Assembly: GCF_027744825.2 (NCBI RefSeq)
Contig: NC_071335.1
Span: forward strand, 18,133,501 to 18,197,500
From: Synchiropus splendidus
Lineage: Eukaryota; Chordata; Actinopteri; Syngnathiformes; Callionymidae
Length of the DNA: 64,000 bases
Direction: 5' to 3'
A program made the position numbers and the translations under genes. Under the pieces are notes generated by a model. The model was not told the origin of the DNA. It did not search any database and saw only the letters and a program-made list of their open reading frames with translations. Shown here piece after piece: positions 1-11,900 of the stretch; position 1 is the stretch's first letter, and each line of letters begins with the position of its first letter.

Positions 1-2306
1 GCCTTCTTACTGAGCAACAGAACACGCATGGTGTACATGCAAAACGAAAGGTGCGCCACCATCCCATGGCTTACCAACCCCAACCCCTGTCTTTCTTTCA
101 CGTGACGCTCTGCCCACAGCGTCAGGAAGTGCTGTGGATGTCAGAACATTGAAAATCTAGTTCACCTTCCTATGACGTCGGCATAGGACGCAAAAATCCA
201 CTTTCACGTCGCCAGTATATTATGCCATGGGAGTGAGGATGGGTTGCATCTCTCATTTGGCAACTGTCACAATAAAGTATTCATGCAGAGAAAAGAAATG
301 ACTCGTATTAATATGTTCTCTGTGCGTTGACCATGATACAGTCAGTGTTTTGGCTCGGTCCCATTTGGATATCAAAACAGAGATCTGAAACTGAGATAGA
401 AAACGCATTATTAAAAGAATTAAAAACTTCAGACTACAGCGGATTCTGCCAGATTTCACTTTAATGCCTTCTAAAGCAAAATATAAAAAGCTAATGAAAT
501 GTCACCGAGTGCTTCTTCGCTGATTAATTCCGACGATATATTTCTGTCTGAGATATGGGCACGTTGAAACAGAAGTTGGGGTTTGAAGACAAATAGCCTC
601 AATTTACAGCAGCAAATTAAAAGTCTTATCTTCAACAGTCAGAGTGTATTTCCATTTCCTCTTTACATTAAATAATTCCCTGAGAGCTTCTACTGGAAAT
701 GGAAGCCAAAACTTTTGCGAGTTAAAATCTAATGGAGATTTCAGCGCTGGGGAACTTTTCCGGCTGCACTGTCACAGCAGTAGGTTAAGGTTGAAGATGG
801 ATGCTCAAGTGCGCGATAAGAGGAGAGATTAACATTTGCGCGTGATGCTGAATCATGTAGCGCACACACATCCCCGCCAGACCTACTGTGACTTACTATT
901 TTCACGTGTGAAAAGTGTACGACGGAAGATTGGTATCGAATTCATACTTATATATCACCTCCCAAGCTCTTCGCATCGCCTTTCTTTCCTTTGGATTTGG
1001 CTTGATAAAGAACAGTTTGCACTCACTGGCAATGCTCTGTGAGGAATTCCAGACTGAAACCTCCTTTCAGGTGCCACAAGAAAATTGCTTTAATTTGGAG
1101 TCGAGAGATGGCAACACATGAAATTGTGCACAGTTAATTATCATCTTGTCTCTTTGACTTAGAGAAAATGTTTTCCATTGAGACGATCTGGTCGCATTTC
1201 TTAAAGTCTCTCTAAAATAAACAAATTTATAAAAGCAGTATGTCATGATTCCGGCATGAAGAGGAACTAAAGATAGTGTCTTGTTGACAAGGGATAGTGA
1301 CGGCGCTTCATGTGAAGTGGAAAGTTACTGTTTGAAGCATGTTTAAAACATGAAGGTGATGTATGGATCATTTGCTGGTCAAGACCTAGCGTGAGTTTAT
1401 GAGCAAGAATGTGTTGTGAAACAGGATGTAATGAATTTGTTTCAGTGTCTTGGTTCTTTTCCAAGACAATCTCCCAGGTATTTTTGTCTGAAGCTGAACT
1501 TTGGTCTTCACATACATTCATTAACTAACTCAATTTGCTTCACTTTTTCCAACTGAGTATTAAGTTGGAGGTGATACTTAAACAATAACCTGTGCGGTGT
1601 GTGGTTTCACCGTAATGGGTGTTGAAATCCAAAGATTCCAGAGCACCAAATGTCATGTGATGGACTCCGTGTGACGCCACTCTTTCCATTAAATTCCAAA
1701 TAATAGATATCACAACTATAGGGAAGTTGCAGACGTCAGAGTTTGCACCATGGTATTTCAAAACTCTGAGAGAACTCAGAGACCAAGACATTATCGAGAC
1801 TGTAGAGTATCAAGGCCAAGACCAGACAGAGGCATTTGGAGATCAAGACCAAGATGACACCAAGACACTTTGAAGTCCAGACCGAGAGAAGATCAAGACA
1901 GTATATACAATGGGTCTCAAACTGATCCTCAAATGAGCCGCGGTAGGTGCGGGTTCACGTTGCTTAACCAGTAAGGCGTCAGTTGAAACAAACAGTCTTC
2001 AGACACGTTATTGGTGTTTGTGTATCCTCCAGATTAGTTAGGACCAAAAAAACACTGTGGCTCTTTTGTGGATCAGTTTGAGACCCCACATAAATCAAAG
2101 AAAAACACAACAAAAGTGAACAAAAAGCAAAAGCACTTCTTCACTATTTATACTTACTCGTCTGTCTACAAACGTAGTCTTGAGACCAAGACCAATCTGG
2201 AGTACTGCAGAACTATTCTGAAGTAAGTATAGTGAGAAGAGAGTGACACAAACACTCAGATCAGGGAACAATGGAGGGTGAAATGTGTTTTCACTACGTG
2301 CCAACA
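1..2306. other. Intergenic, no gene seen
   Basis: AT-rich sequence without a supported exon. Bases 165-230 resemble 19990-20060 (dispersed repeat). Around 1800-1900 AAGACC-type words recur loosely (AGGCCAAGACCAGACAG, GATCAAGACC), suggesting a decayed simple repeat. Confidence 0.6.
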
Positions 2307-2483
2307 CAGTGGGTTTCATGAAACAATTGTCCTCTACATAGATGGCACCGTCCGCATCGAAATCTTTGGATTTGAACAATCATTTCAATGGAACTTAAAG
2401 TCATTTTTAAACCAAGAGCGCCCCCCCGACAGAGTTCAGAAAATGTGGACACTGTTTCATGACGCATCATGAGTCCATCACTA
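2307..2483 (-). mobile_element. hAT-like MITE, diverged copy
   Basis: On the minus strand the ends read TAGTGATGG...TCATGAAACAGTG and ...TTGTTTCATGAAACCCACTG. The interior (GGCGCTCTTGGTTTAAAA, GTTCAAATCCAAAGA on the minus strand) matches the intron 2 copy. About 177 bp. Diverged, so probably an older insertion. Confidence 0.7.
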
Positions 2484-2691
2484 CTTCTTGCTGTATTCAC
2501 TTTTTGAGGTCATTTTTTCACAGATGATAGTTGTGGACGTAGTCATTGCTTTTCTTTGCTGGTAGAGGGACAGAGGGGGTCATAATTCAAGCTCACACTC
2601 TAAATGTCTTGTGGGAGCAGTTGCGACTCGGCAAGGCAACTTTGAATTCCCGCCTACATGGCTTCATCCTGGTGGATTTGATGTTCAGAGG
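2375..2691. repeat. Duplicated block, copy 1
   Basis: Runs from AACAATCATTTCAATGG to GGTGGATTTGATGTTCAGAG and is repeated in the same direction at 3594-3895 with small indels. It includes part of a MITE plus unrelated flank (TCATAATTCAAGCTCACACT), which shows a segmental duplication. Confidence 0.8.
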
Positions 2692-3050
2692 AGCAGGCAG
2701 ATCTCGGAACTGCGGCTAATTGGATTGATGGCTGGTATGCTAAGCTGTGATGAGCTTCCAAGTGAGTACGGAAGAGGGTTGGAGAAACGGTGGAAGTCGA
2801 ACTAAACTGCCAAATCCCTCCAAGTTAAAGAGCTGACATAATCTTTAGGGAGCAGGAGTTTACACCAGTAACACCAGGACAAGACCTGAGTGTCATTTCA
2901 AGTCTGATCTCGATGAGTTCCAGGAAGTTCCAGGACCAGGAAATGTTGCTTCAATGTGAAATTTCAGTGTGCTCACTAGTGTTTTATTTGTTTATATATT
3001 GAATTATTCATGTCATGGACGCGTTTGCTCACCCTGAGACCTACAGTTGA

Positions 3051-3572
3051 AGGTCCAATGGCCCTGCATGTAAAGCTCAGGCCAGCCAACCACAAACGTC
3101 CTGCTGGTCCTTGATCGACAAGTGTATCCAACCAAAGGCAAAACTCAGACTTTCTCCATCCTTTTGTAGTGTGTCAATATTTCGTTTTCAAAAAAGATAC
3201 TTGGTTTAAACTAAACCTACAGTCTTATCGTGTCAAAACAATACTGGAGTATCATTCAGGAGGCTTTAAAACATCGGTGACAGTCGGAAATGCACTTGAC
3301 TTCATATGACTGTATCCATGCATCTCACTGGTCAAAACTGAAACAGGGGTGACTCTATCCCTGAGAGGTAGCCCGTCATGTCTGACGCAACACAGTGAGA
3401 CCTGAAGTGAAGTGGGAATTCCTTGAGGCCTTGATATAAAACTCAGCATAATTTAGATCTTATTTTACAAAAAAAAAAAAAAAATACTTCAACTGAGGCA
3501 TTAGTTTTTTTATCTCACCAATGTGAGTCACACTGTTCAAACACCTACTCGAAAATAAAAACCTCAAGAGTG
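3051..3572. repeat. 522-bp dispersed repeat, copy A
   Basis: From AGGTCCAATGGCCCTGCATG to ACCTCAAGAGTG. A direct copy of equal overall length lies at 8389-8910, about 95 percent identical by eye, with differing poly-A runs. No coding sense or terminal repeats seen; family unknown. Confidence 0.85.
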
Positions 3573-3593
3573 TAGCTCATTTAACACAATTTA

Positions 3594-3700
3594 AACAATC
3601 ATTTCAATGGAATTTAAAGTCATTTTTAAACCAAGAGTGCCCCCTTAAGAGTTCAGAAAATGTGGACACTGTTTCATGACGCATCATGAGTCCATCACTA
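3594..3700 (-). mobile_element. hAT-like MITE, truncated copy
   Basis: Carries the right two-thirds of the 2307-2483 element (CATTTTTAAACCAAGAG, ACACTGTTTCATGACGCATC, CCATCACTA) but lacks the far terminal repeat. It lies inside a larger duplicated block, so it was copied by duplication rather than by transposition. Confidence 0.65.
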
Positions 3701-3895
3701 CTTCTTGCTATATTCACTTTTTGAGGTCATTTTTTTCACAGATGATAGTTGTGGATGCAGCCATTGCTTTTCTTTGCTGACAGAGGGAGGAGGGGGTCAT
3801 AATTCAAGCTCACACTCCGAAAAACAGGTCTAATGTTTTGCGGAAGCAAATTCCCGACTTCATGGCTTCATCCTGGTGGATTTGATGTTTAGAGG
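3594..3895. repeat. Duplicated block, copy 2
   Basis: Same order as copy 1 (2375-2691), with a deletion before ATGGCTTCATCCTGGTGGAT. Followed by ACCTCAAGAGTGTAGCCCAT, itself a repeat of 3561-3580, so the duplication unit seems larger than this block. Confidence 0.8.
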
Positions 3896-4021
3896 GCAAC
3901 CTCAAGAGTGTAGCCCATTTAACAAACAAGCTTAATGTAGTTCAAGTTTCTACTTCATAAGAGGTTGTTGTTGTTTATTTTGCTTCACTGGAAGGTGAAG
4001 ATTAACAGAAGCAAGGGAGTG

Positions 4022-4045
4022 ATATATATATATATATATATATAT
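4022..4045. repeat. (AT)n microsatellite
   Basis: About twelve AT units. Confidence 0.95.
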
Positions 4046-4611
4046 GTACCTTTTAACCCCCTTTTTCCCTCCGTTTTTAACCCCCTCCACTGGGTTAGAT
4101 GTTAACTCTGCTTGAATTCAAGCGTGACATTCCTCCTGTGATGCAGGCCATGAGAATGTTTATACATGTGAGCGCTAATTTCCCCCCCGTCTCGCGCTAC
4201 TCTCTCCAACGGCCCAGGTAGAGTTATCTGCTGAGAGCTAAACTTTGACCTCAAACAGGAAACCCAAGCCTCTCACAAATGCCTCGAACGAAGAGGAAAG
4301 TGTGCGGGATGGTTTATTGTGTCAAGGGGAGGAGGGAGCGGCGGTGAAACACGTGAAGCGAGCGCTACATTTTTGGGCCTTATTGAATAAGTTGTTGATT
4401 ATTGCTGGAGCTAGTGGCTGGAGAGAGCGTGTGTTTTCCAGCCAGGGCAGTTAATGTAATTGAATGCAGCTGTCGGGCTTTTCTGCACAGAGCTTAGTGT
4501 CTGGGAATGGAGCAGAGTTCTGGCCGAGACCTGCTTACAAAGGGAAATGGGGAAGGAACGGGGGCATCTGTGTTACATGTGCACATACGCCTGTGTGAGA
4601 GGGGTAAAATA

Positions 4612-4631
4612 AACACACACACACACACACA
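4612..4631. repeat. (AC)n microsatellite
   Basis: About ten AC units. Confidence 0.95.
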
Positions 4632-6974
4632 ACACGAACACACATGACTGGCTGCTGAGCCCTCAGGTCGGGAACGGATATGCATGAATGGAAGCAAGCT
4701 TGGCATGAAGTGATCAACGGAGCAACAGCTGTCCCGGACTGCGTCGTGCTACAACAATAACAGAAAACTCTTCCAAGGTTTAGAGTAGCACCGCTACCTG
4801 ATAGCGATTCGCAGCTCATTGGAGTTGGTGGGAAATAAGGAACGGCTCAGAAGGATTGTTCCAAGGTTAGCACAGCTGCGGATCTTATCCGCGTCCGCCT
4901 CGGCGGTGACCTACAAAACAAGATCCGGTCCCATGGATCACGGAATTGAAAGACCAAAATTTGCGATGTCCTTTGGTCTAATCGGCTATCTTGAATGTCC
5001 TCATTAAATTCGATCCATAGAGCGACATGCGGGTTCAAACAAGCTTGTTCGCTACTTGCTAATCATTGTTCCTTTTAGCTCTCCAATTAGCGCCAGTATT
5101 AACCGCCGCTATGCCGGCGGGAAAGGAAAGGGAGGCCAAATCGTTTTCTGACTCACGGGTGTCGCGCACGCATCTGACTAGTCGCGTCGGTTGGGGGGTG
5201 AGGGGTAGATGGGGGTCCAGGCGTTCGCTATTTTTCGTCAATCTGCTTGTTTAGACGGAGACCAATTATACCAGTGTCAAGCACTGATAAGAAACATGAT
5301 GGAGGGATGAGATAAAGAGGAAAACACGTAGAGTTGGGGAGGCAATTAAGCTGATTCAGGAGAAAGACAGCTGAAAGGAGGACAAGGCCTGGAAAAAAAA
5401 AAAAAAGCAGTTGAGATTGTTAGGAGTCGCAACTAAAGAAAGACACTGTGAAGAAGTTGAAATGGGAGACAAGGGAAAGGTGCTCGGTGGGTCGGATGGA
5501 GAAGTGGTGCATCAGCAGAAGATGAACAAAAGGGAGGGGGGGTATATCTGGTTCCCATGAATTTGTCATTCCCTGGAGAGCTGAGTGATCTCTGGAGCAC
5601 CCTCATCCTGTTGATCTTAAAATAGACACTGATGGGAAATACCATATAGATCGGCAAAAAAAAAAAAAGTGTGATAACTTCCAGTTGTAGTGGATGTAAC
5701 AGGATATTTTTAAAGTTAAAACACAAACTTTTATGCCTTTTTTTTGTCAATATTTACACACAATATGTAAATACCCATAATAATATATAATCTAAAATAA
5801 TATTGTTTACGATTTTTATCATAGATGATCTTTTTTTTTTTCTTGATGCGTTCACTCTATCGTCTTTCGAAAGGCAATGAGCTGTTCCTTAGTGTGTACT
5901 TGACATAATCGGAACATGGCCTACTTGGAGGCTGATTTAATAGGAAGACAAGATGACAGTCAAGGTCAAGAGGGATAACAAAATATTACGCACCAAGCCA
6001 TGAATAACTTCCTACTGATGAGAAATCTGCCTCTGTGTATAACTGCGCTCAGGTTCGACCCTGGACACAGAACGATTGTGGCTGGTGCCTTTAATACAAA
6101 TGAAAGAAGTGTTGCCTTTGAAGGCTAATAGTAGCAGCAAGTGTCTGGTCCTGGTTCTTTTATGATCCCGACCAAGCCGTCCAGCTGTTGTGAATTTACC
6201 GAGTGGTCTACCCGCTTGCTGTGCTGGTGACTTTTGGGGTGGGGCTCTTAGCTTCACAGGCCTGACAGCTGTTAGTGATCGACTACGGGATTCCAGAGCA
6301 AAATTCAACACGGAACTAAGTAAATATACTGGAAACATTAGGCCCCATCAATGTGAGCCGTGTTTACCATATCAAGAGGGTTATTCAGGGGATCGGATTT
6401 CCACTATAGTGTTTTGCTTTAGTGGCTATCTGTGGAGACAATCCAGCTTTGCATGTGGAGTAAAATCAATCCAGAGATATCAAGCTTCTTTGTCTTTCAT
6501 GGTTTCCCATCAGTGCTGCCAGGTGCGTGGTGAAGACTGAACTGCACCATAATTTGACCCTCTCGGCAATGTGAAATCAATTACGCTTCAAAGGGACAAA
6601 TGTGCAATGACTTGGTCATTCTGAGAATGCATGGTTGTATTTTTGTGGATTTGTTATTATTATTTTAAACCCGGGTTCATGTCCTGCTCATAGCCCGAGT
6701 TTATGATGAAGTCTTTGTTCTCCTCTCATTCCGTTTCATATAGATATCCAGGATGTTACTACTGCTGATGCAACATTTGTTTGTCTGTTGAGTATCTATG
6801 CTTAAAAAAAAAAAAAAAAAGTACTTAGATGTGAATGAAAGACTGGAACTATATTTAGATAGATAGAAACCATCTAAATAAAGAGGTGCAACTCACTTTA
6901 CTTTTCATAATAAAACAAAATACTCACTGACAAATAATAAGGGTGATAATAATAATAATAATCGAGATATATCT

Positions 6975-7325
6975 AGGGCCATATAGAATAGAATAGAACA
7001 GAATAGAATATTGTCCTTGTACAGTGTACAACGAGATTTGAGCGCTACTTCCTTGGTGCAAACAACGTAAAAATAATATATCAAAATAATCAAGCAAGCA
7101 GAAAACAACAAGTAGGTAGTAATAAATAATATATACACAAGTAGCAGCAGTAAAAAGAGCAGCAGCAGTAAAAATTGTTTGACTGTGCTGGTAAAACCCA
7201 CTGGCCAGGACAACAGGCGACCAAGACCAGCCATCAGGTGGCGCCTGGGCACTGGACAACATCCATTCATGGCCATGGATTGTGTCCCTAGAGGCAAAAG
7301 AAAAATGGATGAATCCAGTTGAAGA
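6975..7325. repeat. Probable dispersed fish repeat
   Basis: Contains tandem AGAATAGAAT, then TTGTACAGTGTACAACGAGA and GAGCGCTACTTCCTTGGTGC, which I recognise as a common fish dispersed repeat end, followed by CAGCAG-rich sequence and GCCATCAGGTGGCGCCTGGG. Class unknown. Confidence 0.45.
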
Positions 7326-7994
7326 TAATAATATAAAGAAAGATAAGAGAGTCATGCATAACATTTTTTAAAAGTTACAGTATCCCCTGACAGTGCGAGG
7401 ATTACCAAAGACAGAAGGGTGGAAGAACACCTGAGCAGATCAGCAAGATACAAAGTGCAAGAGTAAGCAAGGAGTCCGAAAGAACCAGGGAGAAAGAAAT
7501 GAATAAACAAAGGTGCAGAAATCTGAAAATCACTGCTCACATGGAGGTCAGCACAATCCTACGGTGAAATAAATAAACATTTATAAACGTTTCAAGGAAA
7601 CGGGGAGTGGGCCTCCACCAGTCAGAAAACATGACGCTCCAGCACTCTAGACTGGAACCAGGTGCAATATAAAGCCCGCCGCCTCAGGCACTCCGGTTCC
7701 AGCTGTGTGCCATTAGTGAAGCTCGAGAGACCTGCGGAGTACGGAAGTGTGCCAACAAAATAGAACCAAAATAAAAGCACATCAACACAGATGCAGATCA
7801 TGATAAATAAATAAGGATTCTCCTTGTGTCTTCCTGGGAGCTTTTAATTGAAAGAGATTTTAGATGTTTTTGGCCCAGTAAACCTTGTTGAAAGAAAGCC
7901 CACGTTCACAGTAATGATCTCCCTGATCATGGACCATTCTCCGAAATCTAATTTTGAGTTGAGGTCTTCTGAAATTTGAGGTCAAAAACACATT

Positions 7995-8145
7995 GTGGAT
8001 TCATTTCAACCTGGTTTCAATCTATTACAGAACGCTACACAAACTGCCCTTTTCAAGGAAACCAGTGCCCTCCTTCTAGCAGACAGCCACAAGAGCTCCA
8101 TTATTTTTTTTGTGGACATCAGTGCAGCTTTTGACACCAGTGATG
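7995..8145 (+). pseudogene. LINE reverse-transcriptase fragment (CR1/L2/Rex1-like)
   Basis: The frame reads FQPGFNLLQNATQTALFKE then LLLADSHKSSIIFFVDISAA followed by FDTSD. This matches the RT block of CR1/L2-type LINEs where SGFR..HSTETAL and DLSAAFDTVDH are the usual motifs. Only this small part survives and the reading continues into unrelated sequence; a dead element. Confidence 0.7.
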
Positions 8146-8388
8146 GTGAAATTTCTCAGGCCCACCTCTGCTCTTGGGTGGAAATCAATGACACTGCACA
8201 AGCTTTGGTGATTTACACAACCTTATTCGCGTGTTCATATTAGCCCAGCTGGATGTCTGTCTTCTCTCTCCACACTGGCAACAATATGCGATCTCCATGA
8301 TGCCTCCAACTGCTCTGGAGCCCTCAGGTCCTGAGATTCTAGCCCCCAAATCTGAAATTTCTCTTTCTGTGCAACCTGTGCAACCAGA

Positions 8389-8910
8389 AGGTCCAATGGC
8401 CCTGCATGTAAAGCTCACGCCAGCCAACCACAAACGTCCTGCTGGTCCTTGATCGACAAGTGTATGCAACCAAAGGCAAAACTCAGACTTTCTCCATCCT
8501 TTTGTAGTGTGTTAATATTCCGTTTTCAAAAAAGATACTTGGTTTAAACTAAACCCTCAGTCTTATCGTGTCAAAACAATACTGAAGTATCATTCAGGAG
8601 GCTTTAAAACATCGGTGACAGTCGGAAATACACTTGACTTCATATGACTGTATCCATGCATCTCACTGGTCAAAACTGAAACAGGAGTGACTCTATCCCT
8701 GAGAGGTAGCCCGTCATGTCTGACGCAACACAGTGAGACCTGAAGTGAAATGGGAATTCCTTGAGGCCTTGATATAAAACTCAATTTAGATCTTATTTTG
8801 CCAAAAAAAAAAAAGAACTACAACTGAGGCATTACTTTTTTTTTATCTCACCAATGTAGGCTGAGTCACACTGTTCAAACACCTACTGGAAAATGAAAAC
8901 CTCAAGAGTG
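8389..8910. repeat. 522-bp dispersed repeat, copy B
   Basis: Near-identical partner of 3051-3572, 5.3 kb downstream in the same orientation. Sequence left of 8389 differs from that left of 3051, so AGGTCC is a true left boundary; the right boundary is near 8910. Confidence 0.85.
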
Positions 8911-11900
8911 ACCAACAAAAAAAAAAAAAAAATCCTGGTTGAGCAAAAGTCATTTCTCTGCCGACAAAATCTGAAAAAAATATTCTTGATACCCATCATA
9001 AACTGATGGTGAATATGAACCGAAAAAGTAGTGCATACTTTCCTGTTTTCTGTTCTCTCATTTCCCTTTGGTGAACGCTGCTTGGCCACTTGCCCTTACT
9101 TGACTGTCGTGCCTGCTTAAGCAGTGCAAAAGGTCGGCTTCAGCTCCCTGTCTTTTCACTTGGGCATGCAGTGGTTCTCTCTGCCTGTACAGCTAATAGC
9201 ACTAATTTGTTCCACAGAGGACAGAGTTCCCTTTAAAAAAAAAAAAAAAGAGAAAAAACCCAAGCCGCAGGAATGTTTCAATTTAAGGAAGGCTTGCTGG
9301 GAAAAAAAATAAAAAAATAAAAAAATGGACACTGGCGAGTGTAGTCATTTTGTTTTAACAGCAGTTTAGATTTCTCTGCTCCTAATTAGTGCGACGATGA
9401 CTTGTGGGATTATAAGTAAATATTGCATTTTTCCTGCCTCCGCAACACACATTTTAAATGCTCGAGTTGTGGATTTTCATGTGTAACTAAGCCACAGTAA
9501 TGCTCCCGAAGTGAAACGGGCAAAGACAGATCCTAAGATTCTGCTGAATTACCATTCAGTGTCCTAAAATGCTTCCAAAATGTTCTTAAAGCTTTCCGCA
9601 CTTCATGATTCTGTTTCTTCTCCCAGGCAAGTGAGTCATTAAGATAAATGAGAGGAGCTTTTTTTTTCCTCCCCACTTCTGGGCAGGAAGTGACCGTGTT
9701 ATAATTCTTTCCTTTACTTCCCCTCGTTGTGTTTTGAGAGAACGTCCACTTTCTATATATAGCAGATGAAAAGAATGTGCTTCTCCCAAGGATGGACTGT
9801 GAAGAAGACGCTGAGGGGAATCGTGTGTGTGTTTTGTCGAGTGGGTGGCGATGAGGGAAAGAGTCCTTTGCGAGTTTGTTTGTTGGAGTTATAGGGTCAT
9901 GGGACTTCCTGCGCCGATCCTCTCACACGGACTCACACGTAGGCTTGTGTATGAACACTTGGACAGTGGAACCCATTGGATTGTTTCAGAAAATATGAAT
10001 CAGAAATACGACAGTATCCTAAATCTAATAATTGTACTACAAATGACACAGCATTAATGGTTGCATCCCAACATATTAAAATTGAGGCTTACTATATCTT
10101 CGAACTAATCTGACTGAGCTTCAGGAAAGTGACCCGCGAAGTGCAAGGACTCTCCTGATTCTGAGGAAGTTAAGTCGATGGGCAAGTTTGCGAAAAGTTT
10201 TGAGATTTGCAGGCGCCCACGGTTGAGGAATACCCAGACTACCCAGAATGCTTTGCATATTTTTTTGCCAATAAAAAATGACGTCCAAAGCAAGTTAGAA
10301 ATGTAATTCTTATTTTATTTTTTTGTTCATGGAGATGTTGCATTGTTGCGTGACATTTGTGTTTATTTTATCTTCCTCTGAATTGACAAACTAAACATAA
10401 CTTTTGCGCAGTGCTGCCCCCCACAGTCTGTCCGTTTAACAGGTGGTTTTGAGGGCTAAGGTTGAGGGTTAGACATGAGAATGATCTTGAGGACTATGGC
10501 TGGAGGATCAAGGGAGGAATTGGAATTCACCCTTGGTCACAATTTCATTTTGCAAGTTCCCTTATCACGAGTTGTAGAATGTGTAGAAAGTGGTGTCAGC
10601 AAACCTCAGAAATTGTACAGGTAGTGCTGCTGATCCAGGATGCCACAGAAATGTGTGCCATGGCAAGAGTTGAGTGTCCAGGCACGGTGACAAGAGGATG
10701 GAGGACCTGGAGACAAGCCATTGAACCAGTGGAGGAGATAGTCAGAGAACGAACTGCAGCAGACAAAAGCGTTATTCTACTCATTCTACCTTGGTTCCTA
10801 GTACGTGCTGGGTGAATATGTACCTGAGGAATTACATTTGTTCCAAGGTTAAGTTCATGAAATGTGCAAGCAACTCAGGTATGAGGGCCAGACATCCATA
10901 AGTATTATAATGATATCTTCGGAGCCAAGTGAATATTGACTCTTTCAAGTGGACCATTGCACCTAAGAGGTATGCAGCGTTCGGGATAAGTGACAGTGTA
11001 AGAGGGGCGTCGCTCCTTTGGCACTGGACAGTTACTTCTGTCACTTTATATCGCTTGTCATATGATCAAGCCTTCACATCACATCACATCATACATGAAC
11101 CCCCACACTTTGTAATCCCAACTCTTCTTCAGACGGCAGGGGAAATATTTCATGTCGTTGAAACACATACATACCATGTGCAACGCAGAATGCTGACTTC
11201 TGCCTCAACATTGAACTCAAAAGTCATGTTGATATAGTCAATATGTGACGCCTAAGAAGTGAGAAGATGTTGTGCAGGCAGATGTCTTGGTCCATGTCTG
11301 GCAGCACAGCCGAACAACAGAAGCAGGCCCAGCGAGAGTCCATGCAGGAATGTGGTGGCGACACACCGGAGGAACGTCCACCACAGTGGTCTCAGTCAGC
11401 GGTCTGATTTTTACATTTTTAATTTGAGTATAAATAAAGACCAGCATGGACTTCTGCTCTGAAGCTCTGAAAACTCTTACAGCGGTAACATGAAGCGTCA
11501 CGGGTAGAATAGTCTGAAGTCTATTCAGTCTTCAAAGGAAGGCACTTTAGTGGGGATGTTTTAAAGGGTGCTCAGTGAGAAGATAGTGCTGAATATAGAT
11601 TAGGGTCACTGGCGACAATCCTGACACAAATCACAGTGTCGCCAACTTTGGCATCTTTTTAAAGCCGATCATCCAAACAGAAATCTCTTGAACGGTCACG
11701 ACAGAGTATCCTCAGGCGTCTCAATAACAACGTGGTAAATCATCCCTGGAGCTCATTTCCTCAACCAAATGACTCACTGCCATTCATAGTAAAACCCTGC
11801 AATAAAAGCAACACCCTCCATTGATGGTTGGAGGTTCATACACCTCTGAATAATTAGCGGTCAGTCAACCCAGAATATATCAAAATAAAACCCTCCTCCT

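Larger units (their letters stand above)
3896..7994. other. Intergenic, no gene seen
   Basis: Two microsatellites (4022, 4612), several A/T homopolymers and one probable dispersed repeat (6975-7325). The short frames here lack recognisable domains. GC rises around 4140-4470 and 4830-5260, worth testing for conserved noncoding DNA. Confidence 0.6.

Noticed and set aside
6905..7364. Hydrophobic 130-146 residue minus-strand frames
   Set aside because: Low-complexity Leu/Ile/Tyr text produced by AAT, AATAG and CAG repeats in a dispersed repeat.
10462..10815. 117-residue plus-strand frame
   Set aside because: No recognisable domain or splice context; possibly part of an unnamed repeat.
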